Positions 52,254 through 62,047 of a stretch of 64,000 bases of DNA are shown here, piece after piece. Numbering within the stretch: position 1 is the stretch's first letter; each line of letters opens with the position of its first letter. Under the pieces are notes generated by a model, which saw only the letters and a list, made by a program, of their open reading frames with translations, searched no databases and was not told where the DNA came from. The translations under genes were made by a program, and so were the position numbers. The stretch comes from Streptomyces sp. NBC_00259. Its GTDB lineage: Bacteria; Actinomycetota; Actinomycetes; Streptomycetales; Streptomycetaceae. The stretch spans positions 2,046,001-2,110,000 of the forward strand of contig NZ_CP108080.1 in the NCBI RefSeq assembly GCF_036181745.1, written 5' to 3'.

Positions 52254-53642
52254 GTGGCGAACGACGCCAGCACCGTTTTCGACCTAGTGATCCTCGGCGG
52301 TGGCAGCGGTGGTTACGCCGCGGCCCTGCGCGGAGCGCAGCTGGGCCTGGACGTCGCCCTGATCGAGAAGGACAAGGTCGGCGGCACCTGCCTGCACCGT
52401 GGATGCATCCCCACCAAGGCCCTGCTGCACGCCGGTGAGATCGCCGACCAGGCGCGCGAGAGCGAGCAGTTCGGCGTCAAGGCCACCTTCGAGGGCATCG
52501 ACGTCCCGGCCGTCCACAAGTACAAGGACGAGGTGATCTCCGGGCTGTACAAGGGCCTGCAGGGACTGATCGCCTCCCGCAAGGTCACGTACATCGAGGG
52601 TGAGGGCCGGCTGTCCTCCCCCACCTCGGTCGACGTCAACGGCCGCCGCGTCCAGGGCCGCCACGTCCTCCTCGCCACCGGCTCGGTCCCGAAGTCGCTG
52701 CCGGGTCTGACCATCGACGGCAACCGCATCATCTCCTCCGACCACGCCCTGGTCCTGGACCGGGTGCCGCAGTCCGCGATCGTGCTCGGCGGCGGTGTCA
52801 TCGGCGTCGAGTTCGCCTCCGCCTGGAAGTCCTTCGGCACCGACATCACGATCATCGAGGCCCTGAAGCACCTCGTCCCGGTCGAGGACGAGAACAGCTC
52901 CAAGCTTCTTGAGCGCGCCTTCCGCAAGCGCGGCATCAAGTTCAACCTCGGCACCTTCTTCGAGAAGGCCGAGTACACCGAGAACGGTGTGCGGGTCACC
53001 CTCGCCGACGGCAAGACCTTCGAGGCCGAGGTGCTGCTGGTCGCCGTCGGCCGCGGCCCGGTCTCGCAGGGCCTCGGCTACGAGGAGCAGGGCGTCGCGA
53101 TGGACCGCGGCTACGTCCTGGTCGACGAGTACATGCAGACCAACGTGCCGACCATCTCGGCCGTCGGTGACCTCGTCCCGACCCTCCAGCTCGCGCACGT
53201 CGGCTTCGCCGAGGGCATCCTGGTGGCGGAGCGACTGGCCGGTCTGAAGACCGTCCCGATCGACTACGACGGCGTGCCGAAGGTGACGTACTGCCACCCC
53301 GAGGTCGCCTCCGTGGGTCTCTCCGAGGCCAAGGCCAAGGAGATCTACGGCGCGGACAAGGTCGTCGCTCTGAAGTACAACCTCGCGGGCAACGGCAAGA
53401 GCAAGATCCTCAAGACCGCGGGCGAGATCAAGCTCGTGCAGGTCAAGGACGGTGCCGTGGTCGGCGTCCACATGGTCGGTGACCGTATGGGCGAGCAGGT
53501 CGGTGAGGCTCAGCTGATCTACAACTGGGAGGCTCTGCCGGCCGAGGTCGCGCAGCTCATCCACGCGCACCCGACGCAGAGCGAGGCGCTCGGCGAGGCC
53601 CACCTGGCCCTCGCGGGCAAGCCCCTCCACTCCCACGACTGA
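52254..53642 (+). CDS. lpdA: Dihydrolipoyl dehydrogenase (E3)
   Basis: The protein has 462 residues. The FAD site is G-G-G-S-G-G-Y-A-A-A, the redox disulfide G-G-T-C-L-H-R-G-C-I-P-T-K, the NAD site G-G-G-V-I-G-V-E-F-A-S, and the C-terminal active-site pair H-A-H-P-T-Q-S-E. It reoxidises lipoyl groups of the 2-oxo acid dehydrogenase complexes. The GTG at 52254 has GGAGG 7 nt upstream; the long leader carries three 23-bp repeats. sucB follows after 56 nt. Confidence 0.97.
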   Translation: MANDASTVFDLVILGGGSGGYAAALRGAQLGLDVALIEKDKVGGTCLHRGCIPTKALLHAGEIADQARESEQFGVKATFEGIDVPAVHKYKDEVISGLYKGLQGLIASRKVTYIEGEGRLSSPTSVDVNGRRVQGRHVLLATGSVPKSLPGLTIDGNRIISSDHALVLDRVPQSAIVLGGGVIGVEFASAWKSFGTDITIIEALKHLVPVEDENSSKLLERAFRKRGIKFNLGTFFEKAEYTENGVRVTLADGKTFEAEVLLVAVGRGPVSQGLGYEEQGVAMDRGYVLVDEYMQTNVPTISAVGDLVPTLQLAHVGFAEGILVAERLAGLKTVPIDYDGVPKVTYCHPEVASVGLSEAKAKEIYGADKVVALKYNLAGNGKSKILKTAGEIKLVQVKDGAVVGVHMVGDRMGEQVGEAQLIYNWEALPAEVAQLIHAHPTQSEALGEAHLALAGKPLHSHD

Positions 53643-53698
53643 TTCAGTCCACGGGCGCGACGACCACTACCGCACTTTCGTAAGGAGCAACCGAAACC

Positions 53699-55468
53699 AT
53701 GCCGGTTTCCGTAACCCTTCCGGCGCTCGGCGAGAGCGTCACCGAGGGCACCGTCACCCGCTGGCTGAAGGCCGAGGGCGAGCGCGTCGAGGCCGACGAG
53801 CCGCTGCTGGAGGTGTCGACCGACAAGGTCGACACCGAGATCCCCGCACCGGCCGCCGGTGTCCTGGCGTCCATCAAGGTCGCCGAGGACGAGACCGTCG
53901 AGGTCGGCGCAGAGCTGGCCGTCATCGACGACGGCACGGGCGCCCCCGCTGCCGCCCCGGCCCCAGCCGCCGCCGAGGCCCCCGCCCCCGCCCCCGAGCC
54001 GGCGCAGCCCGCCGCGGCCGCCCCGGCCGCCGAGCAGGCCGCCCCCGCACCGGCTCCGACCGCCGAGGCCGCCGCCGGCGGCAGCGGTGCCGAGGGCACC
54101 GACGTCGTGCTGCCCGCGCTGGGCGAGTCGGTCACCGAGGGCACCGTCACCCGCTGGCTCAAGGCGGTCGGCGACTCCGTCGAGGCCGACGAGCCGCTGC
54201 TCGAGGTCTCCACCGACAAGGTCGACACCGAGATCCCGGCGCCCACCTCGGGTGTGCTGCTGGAGATCACGGTCGGCGAGGACGAGACCGCCGAGGTCGG
54301 CGCGAAGCTCGCCGTGATCGGCGCCCCGGGTGCCGCTCCGGCTGCTCCGGCCGCCCCCGCGGCCCCGGCTCCCGCTGCCGCCCCGGCTCCGGCCGCTGCT
54401 CCGGCCGCTCCTGCTCCGGCGCCCGCGCCGGTCCAGGCCGCGCCTGCCGCTGCCGCCCCGGCTCCGGCACCGGCACCGGTGGCCCCCGCCGCCCCCGCTC
54501 CGGCCGCTCCGGCTCCCGCCGCTCCGGCCGCCGACGAGGGCGCGTACGTCACGCCGCTGGTCCGCAAGCTCGCGGCCGAGAGCGGTGTGGACCTGTCCTC
54601 GGTCAAGGGCACCGGCGTCGGTGGCCGTATCCGTAAGCAGGACGTCATCGCGGCCGCCGAGGCCGCGAAGGCCGCCGCCGCTGCGCCGGCTCCGGCCGCC
54701 GCCGCTCCGGCCGCCGCGAAGAAGGCCCCGGCCCTCGAGGTGTCCCCGCTGCGCGGCCAGACCGTCAAGATGACCCGCATGCGCAAGGTCATCGGCGACA
54801 ACATGATGAAGGCGCTGCACGGCCAGGCCCAGCTGTCCTCGGTCGTCGAGGTCGACATCACCAAGCTGATGAAGCTGCGCGCCCAGGCCAAGGACGCGTT
54901 CGCCGCCCGCGAGGGCGTCAAGCTGTCCCCGATGCCGTTCTTCGTCAAGGCCGCGGCCCAGGCGCTGAAGGCCCACCCGGTCGTCAACGCCCGGATCAAC
55001 GAGGACGAGGGCACCATCACCTACTTCGACTCGGAGAACATCGGCATCGCCGTCGACTCCGAGAAGGGCCTGATGACGCCGGTCATCAAGGGTGCGGGCG
55101 ACCTCAACCTGGCCGGTATCGCCAAGGCCACCGCCGATCTGGCGGGCAAGGTCCGCGGCAGCAAGATCACGCCGGACGAGCTGGCCGGTGCGACCTTCAC
55201 GATCAGCAACACCGGTTCGCGCGGTGCGCTGTTCGACACGATCATCGTGCCGCCGAACCAGGTCGCGATCCTGGGCATCGGTGCGACGGTCAAGCGTCCG
55301 GCCGTCATCGAGACCGCCGAGGGCACCGTCATCGGCGTCCGCGACATGACGTACCTGACGCTCTCCTACGACCACCGCCTGGTGGACGGCGCCGACGCCG
55401 CCCGCTACCTGACGGCGGTCAAGGCGATCCTGGAGGCCGGCGAGTTCGAGGTCGAGCTCGGCCTCTGA
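53699..55468 (+). CDS. sucB: Dihydrolipoamide acyltransferase (E2) with two lipoyl domains
   Basis: The protein has 589 residues. Two lipoyl domains carry the lipoylated Lys in the same S-T-D-K-V-D-T context (residues 43 and about 174). Ala/Pro-rich flexible linkers separate them from a peripheral-subunit-binding domain (about 282-318, V-G-G-R-I-R-K-Q-D) and a C-terminal catalytic domain with Y-D-H-R-L-V-D-G. It is annotated as succinyltransferase in streptomycetes, but in actinobacteria a single E2 may serve both pyruvate and 2-oxoglutarate oxidation, which fits the nearby aceE. It follows lpdA as an operon. Confidence 0.94.
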   Translation: MPVSVTLPALGESVTEGTVTRWLKAEGERVEADEPLLEVSTDKVDTEIPAPAAGVLASIKVAEDETVEVGAELAVIDDGTGAPAAAPAPAAAEAPAPAPEPAQPAAAAPAAEQAAPAPAPTAEAAAGGSGAEGTDVVLPALGESVTEGTVTRWLKAVGDSVEADEPLLEVSTDKVDTEIPAPTSGVLLEITVGEDETAEVGAKLAVIGAPGAAPAAPAAPAAPAPAAAPAPAAAPAAPAPAPAPVQAAPAAAAPAPAPAPVAPAAPAPAAPAPAAPAADEGAYVTPLVRKLAAESGVDLSSVKGTGVGGRIRKQDVIAAAEAAKAAAAAPAPAAAAPAAAKKAPALEVSPLRGQTVKMTRMRKVIGDNMMKALHGQAQLSSVVEVDITKLMKLRAQAKDAFAAREGVKLSPMPFFVKAAAQALKAHPVVNARINEDEGTITYFDSENIGIAVDSEKGLMTPVIKGAGDLNLAGIAKATADLAGKVRGSKITPDELAGATFTISNTGSRGALFDTIIVPPNQVAILGIGATVKRPAVIETAEGTVIGVRDMTYLTLSYDHRLVDGADAARYLTAVKAILEAGEFEVELGL

Positions 55469-55495
55469 GCGACCCGGCTGTAACCAGCCTCACGA

Positions 55496-55537
55496 GCGGC
55501 GCCCCTGCCCGGGAGTACTCCCAGGTAGGGGCGCCGC
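55496..55537 (+). terminator. sucB terminator hairpin
   Basis: Perfect 11-bp outer arms (55496-55506, 55527-55537) enclose a region with an inner palindrome GGGAGTACTCCC, 27 nt past the stop. Confidence 0.85.
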
Positions 55538-55578
55538 CGTATTGTCTAGGGGTCTTCTCTTCTTGAAGGAGCGCTTCC

Positions 55579-56202
55579 ATGACCATGCCCGTCGTCCACT
55601 CGCTGCGCGATCAGATCCGCGAGCACATCGTGGAGGGCATCGTCAGCGGCCGCTGGAAGCCGGGCGAGCGGATCGTGGAGCGCCGGATCGCCACGGAGCT
55701 GGCCGTGAGCCAGACGCCCGTGCGGGAGGCGCTGCGCGAGCTGGAGTCGCTGCGGCTGATCGAATCGGCGCCCAACAAGGGCGTACGGGTACGGAATCTG
55801 ACGGCTGCGGACCTGGAGGAGAGCTACCCCGTCCGGGCCGGTCTGGAGCAGATCGCGGCCGAGCTGGCCGCGGAGCGGCTGGCGGCCGACTGCTCGGCGC
55901 TGGAGCCGCATGTGGCAGCGCTGTACGAGGCGGACCGCGCCGCGGACGGGACGGAGCAGGTACGGCACACGGTGGCGTTCCACCGGGAGCTGGTGAAGGC
56001 GGCGGGCAACGGGGTGCTGCTGCACACGTGGGAGGGCCTGGGGATCGAGGTCTTCACCGCGCTGTCCATCCGGTGGCTGGGCACGAAGCAGAAGTCCTAC
56101 GCGGAGGAGCACGAGGAACTGGTCGCGGCCTTCCGCCGCCGCGACCCCCAGATCGGCACCCTGGTCAAGTCCCACGTCCTCGGCTGCGCCCCTCGCGCGT
56201 AG
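55579..56202 (+). CDS. GntR-family (FCD subgroup) transcriptional regulator
   Basis: The protein has 207 residues. The N-terminal winged helix includes G-E-R-I-V-E-R-R-I-A-T-E-L-A-V-S-Q-T-P-V-R-E-A-L in two parts, and the helical FCD ligand domain has Asp/His-type metal positions (F-H-R-E-L-V near residue 134). Such regulators sense carboxylic acids. The ATG has AAGGAG 7 nt upstream. It lies between the lpdA-sucB operon and aceE, so pyruvate dehydrogenase genes are natural candidate targets; the AT-rich palindromes before aceE could be its site. Confidence 0.93.
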   Translation: MTMPVVHSLRDQIREHIVEGIVSGRWKPGERIVERRIATELAVSQTPVREALRELESLRLIESAPNKGVRVRNLTAADLEESYPVRAGLEQIAAELAAERLAADCSALEPHVAALYEADRAADGTEQVRHTVAFHRELVKAAGNGVLLHTWEGLGIEVFTALSIRWLGTKQKSYAEEHEELVAAFRRRDPQIGTLVKSHVLGCAPRA

Positions 56203-56573
56203 CGCCTCCGGCTCGGCCTCCGGCAGAGGTAGCGGTACCGCGGGGTCGGCAGCTCGCCGGGGCATTGCCTGCCCGTCGATTCGCGGCACCCTCGTCGAGT
56301 GCCCGCCCCCGTGAGCGGTGCGCCTCGCCCGCCCGCCGTGGGAGCCCCGTCCGGGGTGCGGGGCCTCACTCTGCACCGAAAGATCTCGGCACCCGGTGCC
56401 CTATTTCGCGGCACCCTGTGCCGACTTTGTCGATCTGAAGAAGTTTTTCGCTTCAAACTTTGATCGATCATCGATCGTCGGCTTACAGTCGACCACGGAC
56501 TCACCAGTCCGTCGGCCCCGTCCTGCCAGACAAGGCCCCATCTCCACCCCCCTCCTCTCCGGAAGGCGGCGTC
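56203..56573 (+). promoter_or_regulatory. aceE upstream region with two palindromes
   Basis: These 371 bases hold no gene. In a locally AT-rich patch, AAGTTT (56441-56446) and AAACTT (56455-56460) form an inverted repeat, followed at once by GATCGA-TCA-TCGATC (56462-56476). They lie about 100 nt before the aceE ATG, a likely place for its promoter and operator. The upstream part is GC-rich and featureless. Confidence 0.5.
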
Positions 56574-59258
56574 ATGACCGACCCCGTAGGCAAGCTTCCG
56601 AGCGAGCTCGACCAGCTCCCGGACCGTGACACCGAGGAGACCGCCGAATGGGCGGCCTCCCTCGACGCCGTCACCAAGGCCGCCGGCCCCCACCGCGCCG
56701 CGTACCTCATGCGACGCACCCTCCAGCACGCCGAGGGTGTCTCAGGGCTCGATCTGCCCAAGCTTCTGGAGACGGACTACGTCAACACGATCCCGACCGC
56801 CGCCGAGCCCGCCGTGGACGGCGACGAGGCGATGGAGCAGCGGATCACCGCCTGGAACCGGTGGAACGCCGCCGCGATGGTCACCCGCGGCGCCAAGCAC
56901 GGCGTCGGCGGACACATCGCCACCTTCGCCTCCGCCGCCTGGCTCTACGAGACCGGCTTCAACCACTTCTTCCGCGGCAAGGAGCAGGACGGCTCCGGCG
57001 ACCAGCTCTACATCCAGGGCCACGCCTCCCCCGGCATCTACGCCCGCGCCTTCCTCGACGGCCGCCTCACCGAGGCCCACCTGGACAACTTCCGCCAGGA
57101 GTCCGGCGGCAACGGCCTGCCGTCCTACCCGCACCCGCGCCGACTGCCCTGGCTCTGGGAGTTCCCGACGGTCTCCATGGGCCTCGGCCCGCTCTCGGCG
57201 ATCTACCAGGCGCGCTTCAACCGCTATCTGACCAACCGCGGCATCAAGGACGTCTCCGCTTCGCACGTCTGGGCCTTCCTCGGCGACGGCGAGATGGACG
57301 AGCCCGAGTCGACCGCGGCGCTGGCACTCGCCGCCCGCGAGGGCCTCGACAACCTGACCTTCGTCATCAACTGCAACCTGCAGCGCCTCGACGGCCCGGT
57401 CCGCGCGAACTTCAAGATCGTGCAGGAGCTGGAGGCCCAGTTCCGCGGCGCCGGCTGGAACGTCGTCAAGAGCCTGTGGGGCAACGCCTGGGACGAGCTC
57501 TTCCAGCTCGACACCACCGGCGCCCTGGTCCGCCGCCTCCGCGAGGTCCCGGACGCGCAGGTCCAGACGTACCAGACCCGCGACGCCGCCTACATCCGCG
57601 AGGACTTCTTCGGCAAGGACCCCGCGCTCGTCGAGATGGCGAAGCTGCTGTCCGACGACAAGATCCTCGAGTGCTTCCACCTCTCGCGGGGTGGCCACGA
57701 GCCGCGCAAGGTATACGCCGCGTACAAGGCCGCCGTGGAGCACAAGGGCGCCCCGACGGTGATCCTGGCCCAGACGGTCAAGGGCTACACGCTCGGCGAG
57801 GGCTTCGCGTCCAAGAACGCCAACCACCAGATGAAGAAGCTGACGGTGGACGAGTTCAGGACGATGCGGGACCTGCTCGGCCTGCCGATCTCCGACGCGG
57901 CCTTCGCCGACGGCCAGGTGCCCTACGGCCACCCGGGAGCGGACTCCCCCGAGGTCCGCTACCTCCAGGAGCGCCGCGCCGCCCTCGGCGGCCCGGCCCC
58001 GGCCCGCCGCGTGCACCCCCTCGCCCCGCTGCCCGCGCCCGCCGAGAAGGCGTTCGCCGCCTTCGACAAGGGCTCCGGCAAGCAGGCCCTGGCGACCACG
58101 ATGGCCTTCGTCCGCCTGGTCAAGGACCTGATCCGCGACAAGGACACCGGCAAGCGCTGGGTGCCGATCGTCCCCGACGAGGCGCGCACCTTCGGTATGG
58201 AGTCGCTCTTCCCGTCGCTCGGCATCTACTCGCCGAAGGGCCAGACGTACGAGCCGGTCGACCGCGACCAGCTGATGTACTACCGCGAGGCCAAGGACGG
58301 CCAGATCCTCAACGAGGGCATCACCGAGGCCGGTTCGATGGCCGACTTCATCGCCGCGTCGACCACGTACTCGACGCACGGCGAGACGATGATCCCCTTC
58401 TACATCTTCTACTCGATGTTCGGCTGGCAGCGGACCGCCGACCAGATGTGGCAGCTCGGCGACCAGCTCGGCAAGGGCTTCCTGGTGGGCGCCACGGCCG
58501 GCCGTACGACGCTGACGGGTGAGGGCCTGCAGCACGCGGACGGTCACTCGCCGATGATCGCGGCGACCAACCCGGCGGCGCTGACGTACGACCCGGCGTT
58601 CGCGTACGAGATCGCGGCCATCGTCAAGGACGGTCTGCGCAGGATGTACGGCGAGGCCCGCCCGGACGAGGACTCGGAGGTCTTCTACTACCTCACCGTC
58701 TACAACGAGCCGATGGTGCAGCCCGCGAAGCCGGAAGGCGTGGACGAGGGCATCGTCCGCGGTCTCTACCGCTTCAACGAGGGCGAGGGCGCGGCGGACA
58801 ACCCGCGCATCCAGCTGCTCGCGTCGGGTACGGCGATCCACTGGGCGCTTCAGGCGCAGCAGCTGCTGGCCTCCGACTGGGGTGTCACGGCCGACGTCTG
58901 GTCCGCCACCTCCTGGACCGAGCTGCGGCGCGACGCGCTGGAGGCGGACGCGGCACTGCTGCGGGGCGAGTCCCGGGTGCCGTACGTACGCCAGGCGCTG
59001 GAGGGCGCGCAGGGCCCGGTGCTCGCGGTCAGCGACTACATGCGTCAGGTGCCGGACCAGATCGCGCAGTGGGTGGAGCAGGACTGGTCCTCGCTCGGCG
59101 CGGACGGCTTCGGTCTCTCGGACACCCGTGAGGCGGCCCGCCGCCACTTCGGTGTCGACGCCCAGTCGGTCGTCGTCGCCGCCCTGGCCCAGCTCGCCCG
59201 CCGCGGCGAGGTCCCGGCCTCCGCGGTCAAGGACGCCCGGGAGCGGTACGGCTTCTGA
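56574..59258 (+). CDS. aceE: Pyruvate dehydrogenase E1 component (homodimeric type)
   Basis: The protein has 894 residues, close to the usual length of the homodimeric E1. The thiamine diphosphate site includes [10 protein letters not shown] followed by N-C-N-L-Q-R. The N-terminus ([10 protein letters not shown]) and H-I-A-T-F-A-S match the AceE family. It decarboxylates pyruvate and passes the acetyl group to the E2. The ATG at 56574 has GGAAGG upstream. The matching E2 and E3 are probably SucB and LpdA encoded upstream, forming the mixed complex typical of actinobacteria. A hairpin terminates the gene. Confidence 0.96.
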   Translation: MTDPVGKLPSELDQLPDRDTEETAEWAASLDAVTKAAGPHRAAYLMRRTLQHAEGVSGLDLPKLLETDYVNTIPTAAEPAVDGDEAMEQRITAWNRWNAAAMVTRGAKHGVGGHIATFASAAWLYETGFNHFFRGKEQDGSGDQLYIQGHASPGIYARAFLDGRLTEAHLDNFRQESGGNGLPSYPHPRRLPWLWEFPTVSMGLGPLSAIYQARFNRYLTNRGIKDVSASHVWAFLGDGEMDEPESTAALALAAREGLDNLTFVINCNLQRLDGPVRANFKIVQELEAQFRGAGWNVVKSLWGNAWDELFQLDTTGALVRRLREVPDAQVQTYQTRDAAYIREDFFGKDPALVEMAKLLSDDKILECFHLSRGGHEPRKVYAAYKAAVEHKGAPTVILAQTVKGYTLGEGFASKNANHQMKKLTVDEFRTMRDLLGLPISDAAFADGQVPYGHPGADSPEVRYLQERRAALGGPAPARRVHPLAPLPAPAEKAFAAFDKGSGKQALATTMAFVRLVKDLIRDKDTGKRWVPIVPDEARTFGMESLFPSLGIYSPKGQTYEPVDRDQLMYYREAKDGQILNEGITEAGSMADFIAASTTYSTHGETMIPFYIFYSMFGWQRTADQMWQLGDQLGKGFLVGATAGRTTLTGEGLQHADGHSPMIAATNPAALTYDPAFAYEIAAIVKDGLRRMYGEARPDEDSEVFYYLTVYNEPMVQPAKPEGVDEGIVRGLYRFNEGEGAADNPRIQLLASGTAIHWALQAQQLLASDWGVTADVWSATSWTELRRDALEADAALLRGESRVPYVRQALEGAQGPVLAVSDYMRQVPDQIAQWVEQDWSSLGADGFGLSDTREAARRHFGVDAQSVVVAALAQLARRGEVPASAVKDARERYGF

Positions 59259-59274
59259 GGCTCTCCCTCGCAGT

Positions 59275-59309
59275 GACGCCCCCGTCGCCCACTGGGTGAC
59301 GGGGGCGTC
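59275..59309 (+). terminator. aceE terminator hairpin
   Basis: Perfect 12-bp arms (59275-59286, 59298-59309) enclose an 11-nt loop, 16 nt past the stop. Confidence 0.85.
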
Positions 59310-59380
59310 GTGCCTGCGCGTCCTGGGTTCCCCACGCCCGCAGGGGCACAGGAGGCGCGGCCCCCCGGGCGAGGAGGCTC

Positions 59381-59420
59381 CGGGGAAGGGCGGGGAAGGG
59401 CGGGGAGGGGCGGGGAGGGG
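59381..59420 (+). repeat. Four tandem G-rich decamers before the WYL regulator
   Basis: CGGGGAAGGG occurs twice and CGGGGAGGGG twice, directly abutting AAA-ATG. The tract supplies the ribosome-binding site and has enough G-runs for a G-quadruplex on the coding strand. Confidence 0.85.
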
Positions 59421-59423
59421 AAA

Positions 59424-60401
59424 ATGGCCCGCATGCGTGCCGCCCGCCTCATCAAGATGGTTCTCCTCCTCCAGTCCCGTCCCTCCATGACCGCCGCCGA
59501 GCTCGCCCAGGAGCTCGAGGTCTCCGAGCGCACCATCACGCGCGACGCCCTCGCGCTCTCGGAGGCAGGCGTTCCGGTGTACGCGGACCGGGGCAGGGCC
59601 GGGGGCTACCGGCTGATCGGGGGGTACCGGACACGGCTGACCGGGCTCGCCAGGAGCGAGGCGGAGGCGTTGTTCCTGTCCGGCGTGCCGGGGGCGCTGC
59701 GCGAGATGGGGCTGGAGGACGCGGCCTCCGCCGCACAGCTCAAGGTGTCCGCCGCGCTGCTGCCGTCGCTGAAGGACGCCTCGCACTCGGCGGCGCGGCG
59801 GTTCCACCTGGACGCGCCCGGCTGGTACCAGGAGCCGGCGACCCCCGACCTCCTGCCGGTCGTCGCCGAGGCGGTGTGGGACGACCGCGTCGTCACGGCC
59901 CGCTACCGGGACGCCGAGCGGCGGCTGGAGCCGTACGGCCTCGTACTGAAGGCCGGGGTCTGGTATCTGTGCGCCCGGGCCGACGGCAGCTCCTTCCGGG
60001 TCTACCGCATCGACCGCTTCACCGCCGTCGCCCTCACCGAGGACCGCTTCGAGCGGGACGAGGCCTTCGACCTGGCGGGCTTCTGGGAGGAGCGCGCCGC
60101 CCAGTTCGCCCGCTCGATCCTGCGCGCCGAGGTGGTCGTCCGGCTCTCCCCGGACGGCGCGCGCCGGCTTGCGTACGTCACCGACCGTGCCGCCGCCGAG
60201 GAGGCCCTGGCGGCCGCGGGACCGCCCGACGGTCAGGGGTGGGTCACGGTGACGCTGCCCGTCGAGTCCGACGTGGTGGCGTTCACTCAGCTCCTCTGTC
60301 TCGGAGCGGAGTTGGAGGTGCTGGAGCCGGCGGGCCTCCGTGAGCGCTTCACGGAGGCCGCGGCAGGGCTGCACGCCCTCTACTCCCGCCGTCAGCGGTA
60401 G
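59424..60401 (+). CDS. HTH-type WYL-domain transcriptional regulator
   Basis: The protein has 325 residues. The N-terminal DeoR-like winged helix contains M-T-A-A-E-L-A-Q-E-L-E-V-S-E-R-T-I-T-R-D, and a WYL ligand domain occupies the middle (about residues 135-200) with Y-G-L-V-L-K and W-Y-L-C-A-R. A WCX-like C-terminal region follows. WYL regulators bind small molecules or nucleic acid and occur beside diverse stress genes. ATG 59424 directly follows the purine tract; a second ATG three codons later is possible. The 3' end overlaps the convergent SDR gene by 10 bp. Confidence 0.92.
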   Translation: MARMRAARLIKMVLLLQSRPSMTAAELAQELEVSERTITRDALALSEAGVPVYADRGRAGGYRLIGGYRTRLTGLARSEAEALFLSGVPGALREMGLEDAASAAQLKVSAALLPSLKDASHSAARRFHLDAPGWYQEPATPDLLPVVAEAVWDDRVVTARYRDAERRLEPYGLVLKAGVWYLCARADGSSFRVYRIDRFTAVALTEDRFERDEAFDLAGFWEERAAQFARSILRAEVVVRLSPDGARRLAYVTDRAAAEEALAAAGPPDGQGWVTVTLPVESDVVAFTQLLCLGAELEVLEPAGLRERFTEAAAGLHALYSRRQR

Positions 60402-61312
60402 TCCTCCGCCGTCCCCTCCCCGCCTCCGTACACGACGTCCTCGAAGTAGCCCCACGCGTCCGGCCTGCTCCCGTCGGCGTCCGTGAAGCCGTACTCCTTG
60501 GCGAGCTGTCCGCTGGACAGCGACTGTCCGTTCCAGCGCGCCCGCTCCGGGTCCGCGGCGAGCGCGGCCACCGCCCGGCCCACGTACACGGGCGATTCGG
60601 CGATCGCGAAGTGCGGCTGCCCGGCGATCGCTTCCCGCCAGTTCTCCTCCCGCACCCCGAAGGTGTCCAGCATCTGCTCGGAGCGCAGGAAGCCGGGGGT
60701 GACACAGACGGCGGAGCAGCCGACGCTCTTCAGGTCCTCGCCGAGCGCGAAGGCCATCCGGATCGGGGCGCTCTTGGTGAGGTCGTAGTAGAAGTTCTCG
60801 CGGAACCGGCGGTTGGTCTCCGCGGTGCCGTCGGTGACCTCGACGACGAGCCCGCCGGGGTTGCGTACGAGCAGCGGCAGCGCGCAGCTGCTGGTGATGA
60901 TGTGGCTGCGGACGCCGAGCTCCAGCATCCGCAGGCCGCCCTCCAGGTCCGTGTCCCACATCTTCGTGTTCCAGACGATGAGGTGTTCGCCGCCCCAGAC
61001 GTCGTTGACCAGGATGTCGAGGCGGCCGTGGTCCTCGTCGATGCGCGCGACCAGGGCGCGGACCCGGTCCACGTCGAGATGGTCGGTGGGGACGGCGATG
61101 CCCTCGCCGCCGGCCGCGGTGACCAGTTCGGCGGTCTCCTCGACGGTCTCGGTCGCCCGGCCGACCTCGCTGACGTGTTCCCTGGTCGTACGCCCGGTCA
61201 CATAGACCGTCGCGCCCGCCGCGCCGAGTTGTACGGCGATGGCCCGGCCCGCGCCCCGTGTCGCACCCGCGACCAGCGCGATCTTCCCCTGCAGTGCTGT
61301 GTTCGTCACCAT
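60392..61312 (-). CDS. Short-chain dehydrogenase/reductase
   Basis: The protein has 306 residues. The NAD(P) site is A-G-A-T-R-G-A-G-R-A-I-A and the next strand ends T-G-R-T-T-R, which favours NADP. L-D-I-L-V-N-D-V-W-G replaces the usual N-N-A-G, and the catalytic region reads T-S-S-C then Y-Y-D-L-T-K-S, so the Y-x-x-x-K pair is present as Y-D-L-T-K. The substrate is unknown. The ATG at 61312 lacks a clear ribosome-binding site; an adjacent GTG is possible. Confidence 0.9.
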   Translation of the reverse strand: MVTNTALQGKIALVAGATRGAGRAIAVQLGAAGATVYVTGRTTREHVSEVGRATETVEETAELVTAAGGEGIAVPTDHLDVDRVRALVARIDEDHGRLDILVNDVWGGEHLIVWNTKMWDTDLEGGLRMLELGVRSHIITSSCALPLLVRNPGGLVVEVTDGTAETNRRFRENFYYDLTKSAPIRMAFALGEDLKSVGCSAVCVTPGFLRSEQMLDTFGVREENWREAIAGQPHFAIAESPVYVGRAVAALAADPERARWNGQSLSSGQLAKEYGFTDADGSRPDAWGYFEDVVYGGGEGTAEDYR

Positions 61313-61422
61313 GCCGGGACGGTCGCACGGAAATGCGACACCCTCTGTCCACATTTCCGAAAGGGAGCGTTTCGGCCGCTCCACGTGCGCAGGTCAGCGC
61401 GAACCCCGATGCTTGTCCCGTG

Positions 61423-61941
61423 ATGGACGAGACGGAGTTCTGGGAGATCATCGACAGCACGCGCGAGGCCGCCGAGGGCGACCCCGAGGAACACGCCGAT
61501 CTGCTCGTCGACCGGCTGCTGCAGCTCGACCCCGACTCCGTCCTGGACTTCGCCCGGCACTTCGAATCGCGGTACAACCGCGCGTACCGCTGGGACCTGT
61601 GGGCCGCCGCCGCCGTCCTGCTCGGCGGCGCGAGCGACGACGCCTTCGACTACTTCCGGTGCTGGCTCATCGGCCAGGGGCGCGAGGTGTTCGAGGGCGC
61701 GGTGCACGACCCGGACTCCCTGTCCGAGCTCCTGGACGACTTCGACGAGGAGATCGACGGGGACGGGGAGGAGCTGGGGTACGCGGCCGACGAGGCGTAC
61801 GAACAGCTCACCGGTGCGGTCGCACCCGATCTGGGGATCCCGGCGCAGTCGGCGGAACCGGAGGGCACGCCGTTCGACTTCGACGACGACCGCGCGCTGG
61901 CGGAGCGCTTCCCGGCGCTCTGGGAGCGCTTCGGAACGTAG
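61423..61941 (+). CDS. DUF4240 domain protein
   Basis: The protein has 172 residues and is strongly acidic. It starts M-D-E-T-E-F-W-E-I-I-D, the hallmark of DUF4240, and has F-D-Y-F-R-C-W-L-I-G-Q-G in the middle. DUF4240 proteins are small, cytoplasmic, of unknown function and found widely in actinobacteria, sometimes next to toxin or stress genes. There is no ribosome-binding site; a GTG directly before the ATG could be the start of a leaderless transcript (GATGCT lies 6 nt upstream of it). Confidence 0.88.
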   Translation: MDETEFWEIIDSTREAAEGDPEEHADLLVDRLLQLDPDSVLDFARHFESRYNRAYRWDLWAAAAVLLGGASDDAFDYFRCWLIGQGREVFEGAVHDPDSLSELLDDFDEEIDGDGEELGYAADEAYEQLTGAVAPDLGIPAQSAEPEGTPFDFDDDRALAERFPALWERFGT

Positions 61942-62034
61942 CGCCGCCCGCGCCGCGCGCCTGCCGCCGGGCGCGCGCAACACGCGCGGGCACCCGGGAG
62001 GCGCGGCCCGCCCGGCGCCGGCCGGTGCCGGGCG

Positions 62035-62040
62035 TACGCT
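62035..62040 (+). promoter_or_regulatory. -10 element of a leaderless promoter (TetR gene)
   Basis: TACGCT is followed by 7 nt and the GTG at 62048, with no ribosome-binding site. Confidence 0.5.
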
Positions 62041-62047
62041 TTCTCCG

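Noticed and set aside
59045..59740. Minus-strand frames over the aceE end and WYL start
   Set aside because: Proline/arginine-rich translations without starts or motifs; both plus-strand genes here are well supported.
56742..61577. Minus-strand open frame of 1611 codons opposite aceE and the WYL gene
   Set aside because: It is an antisense shadow caused by high GC: it runs through aceE, the WYL gene and part of the SDR gene in another frame, and is Arg/Gly-rich with no recognisable domain.
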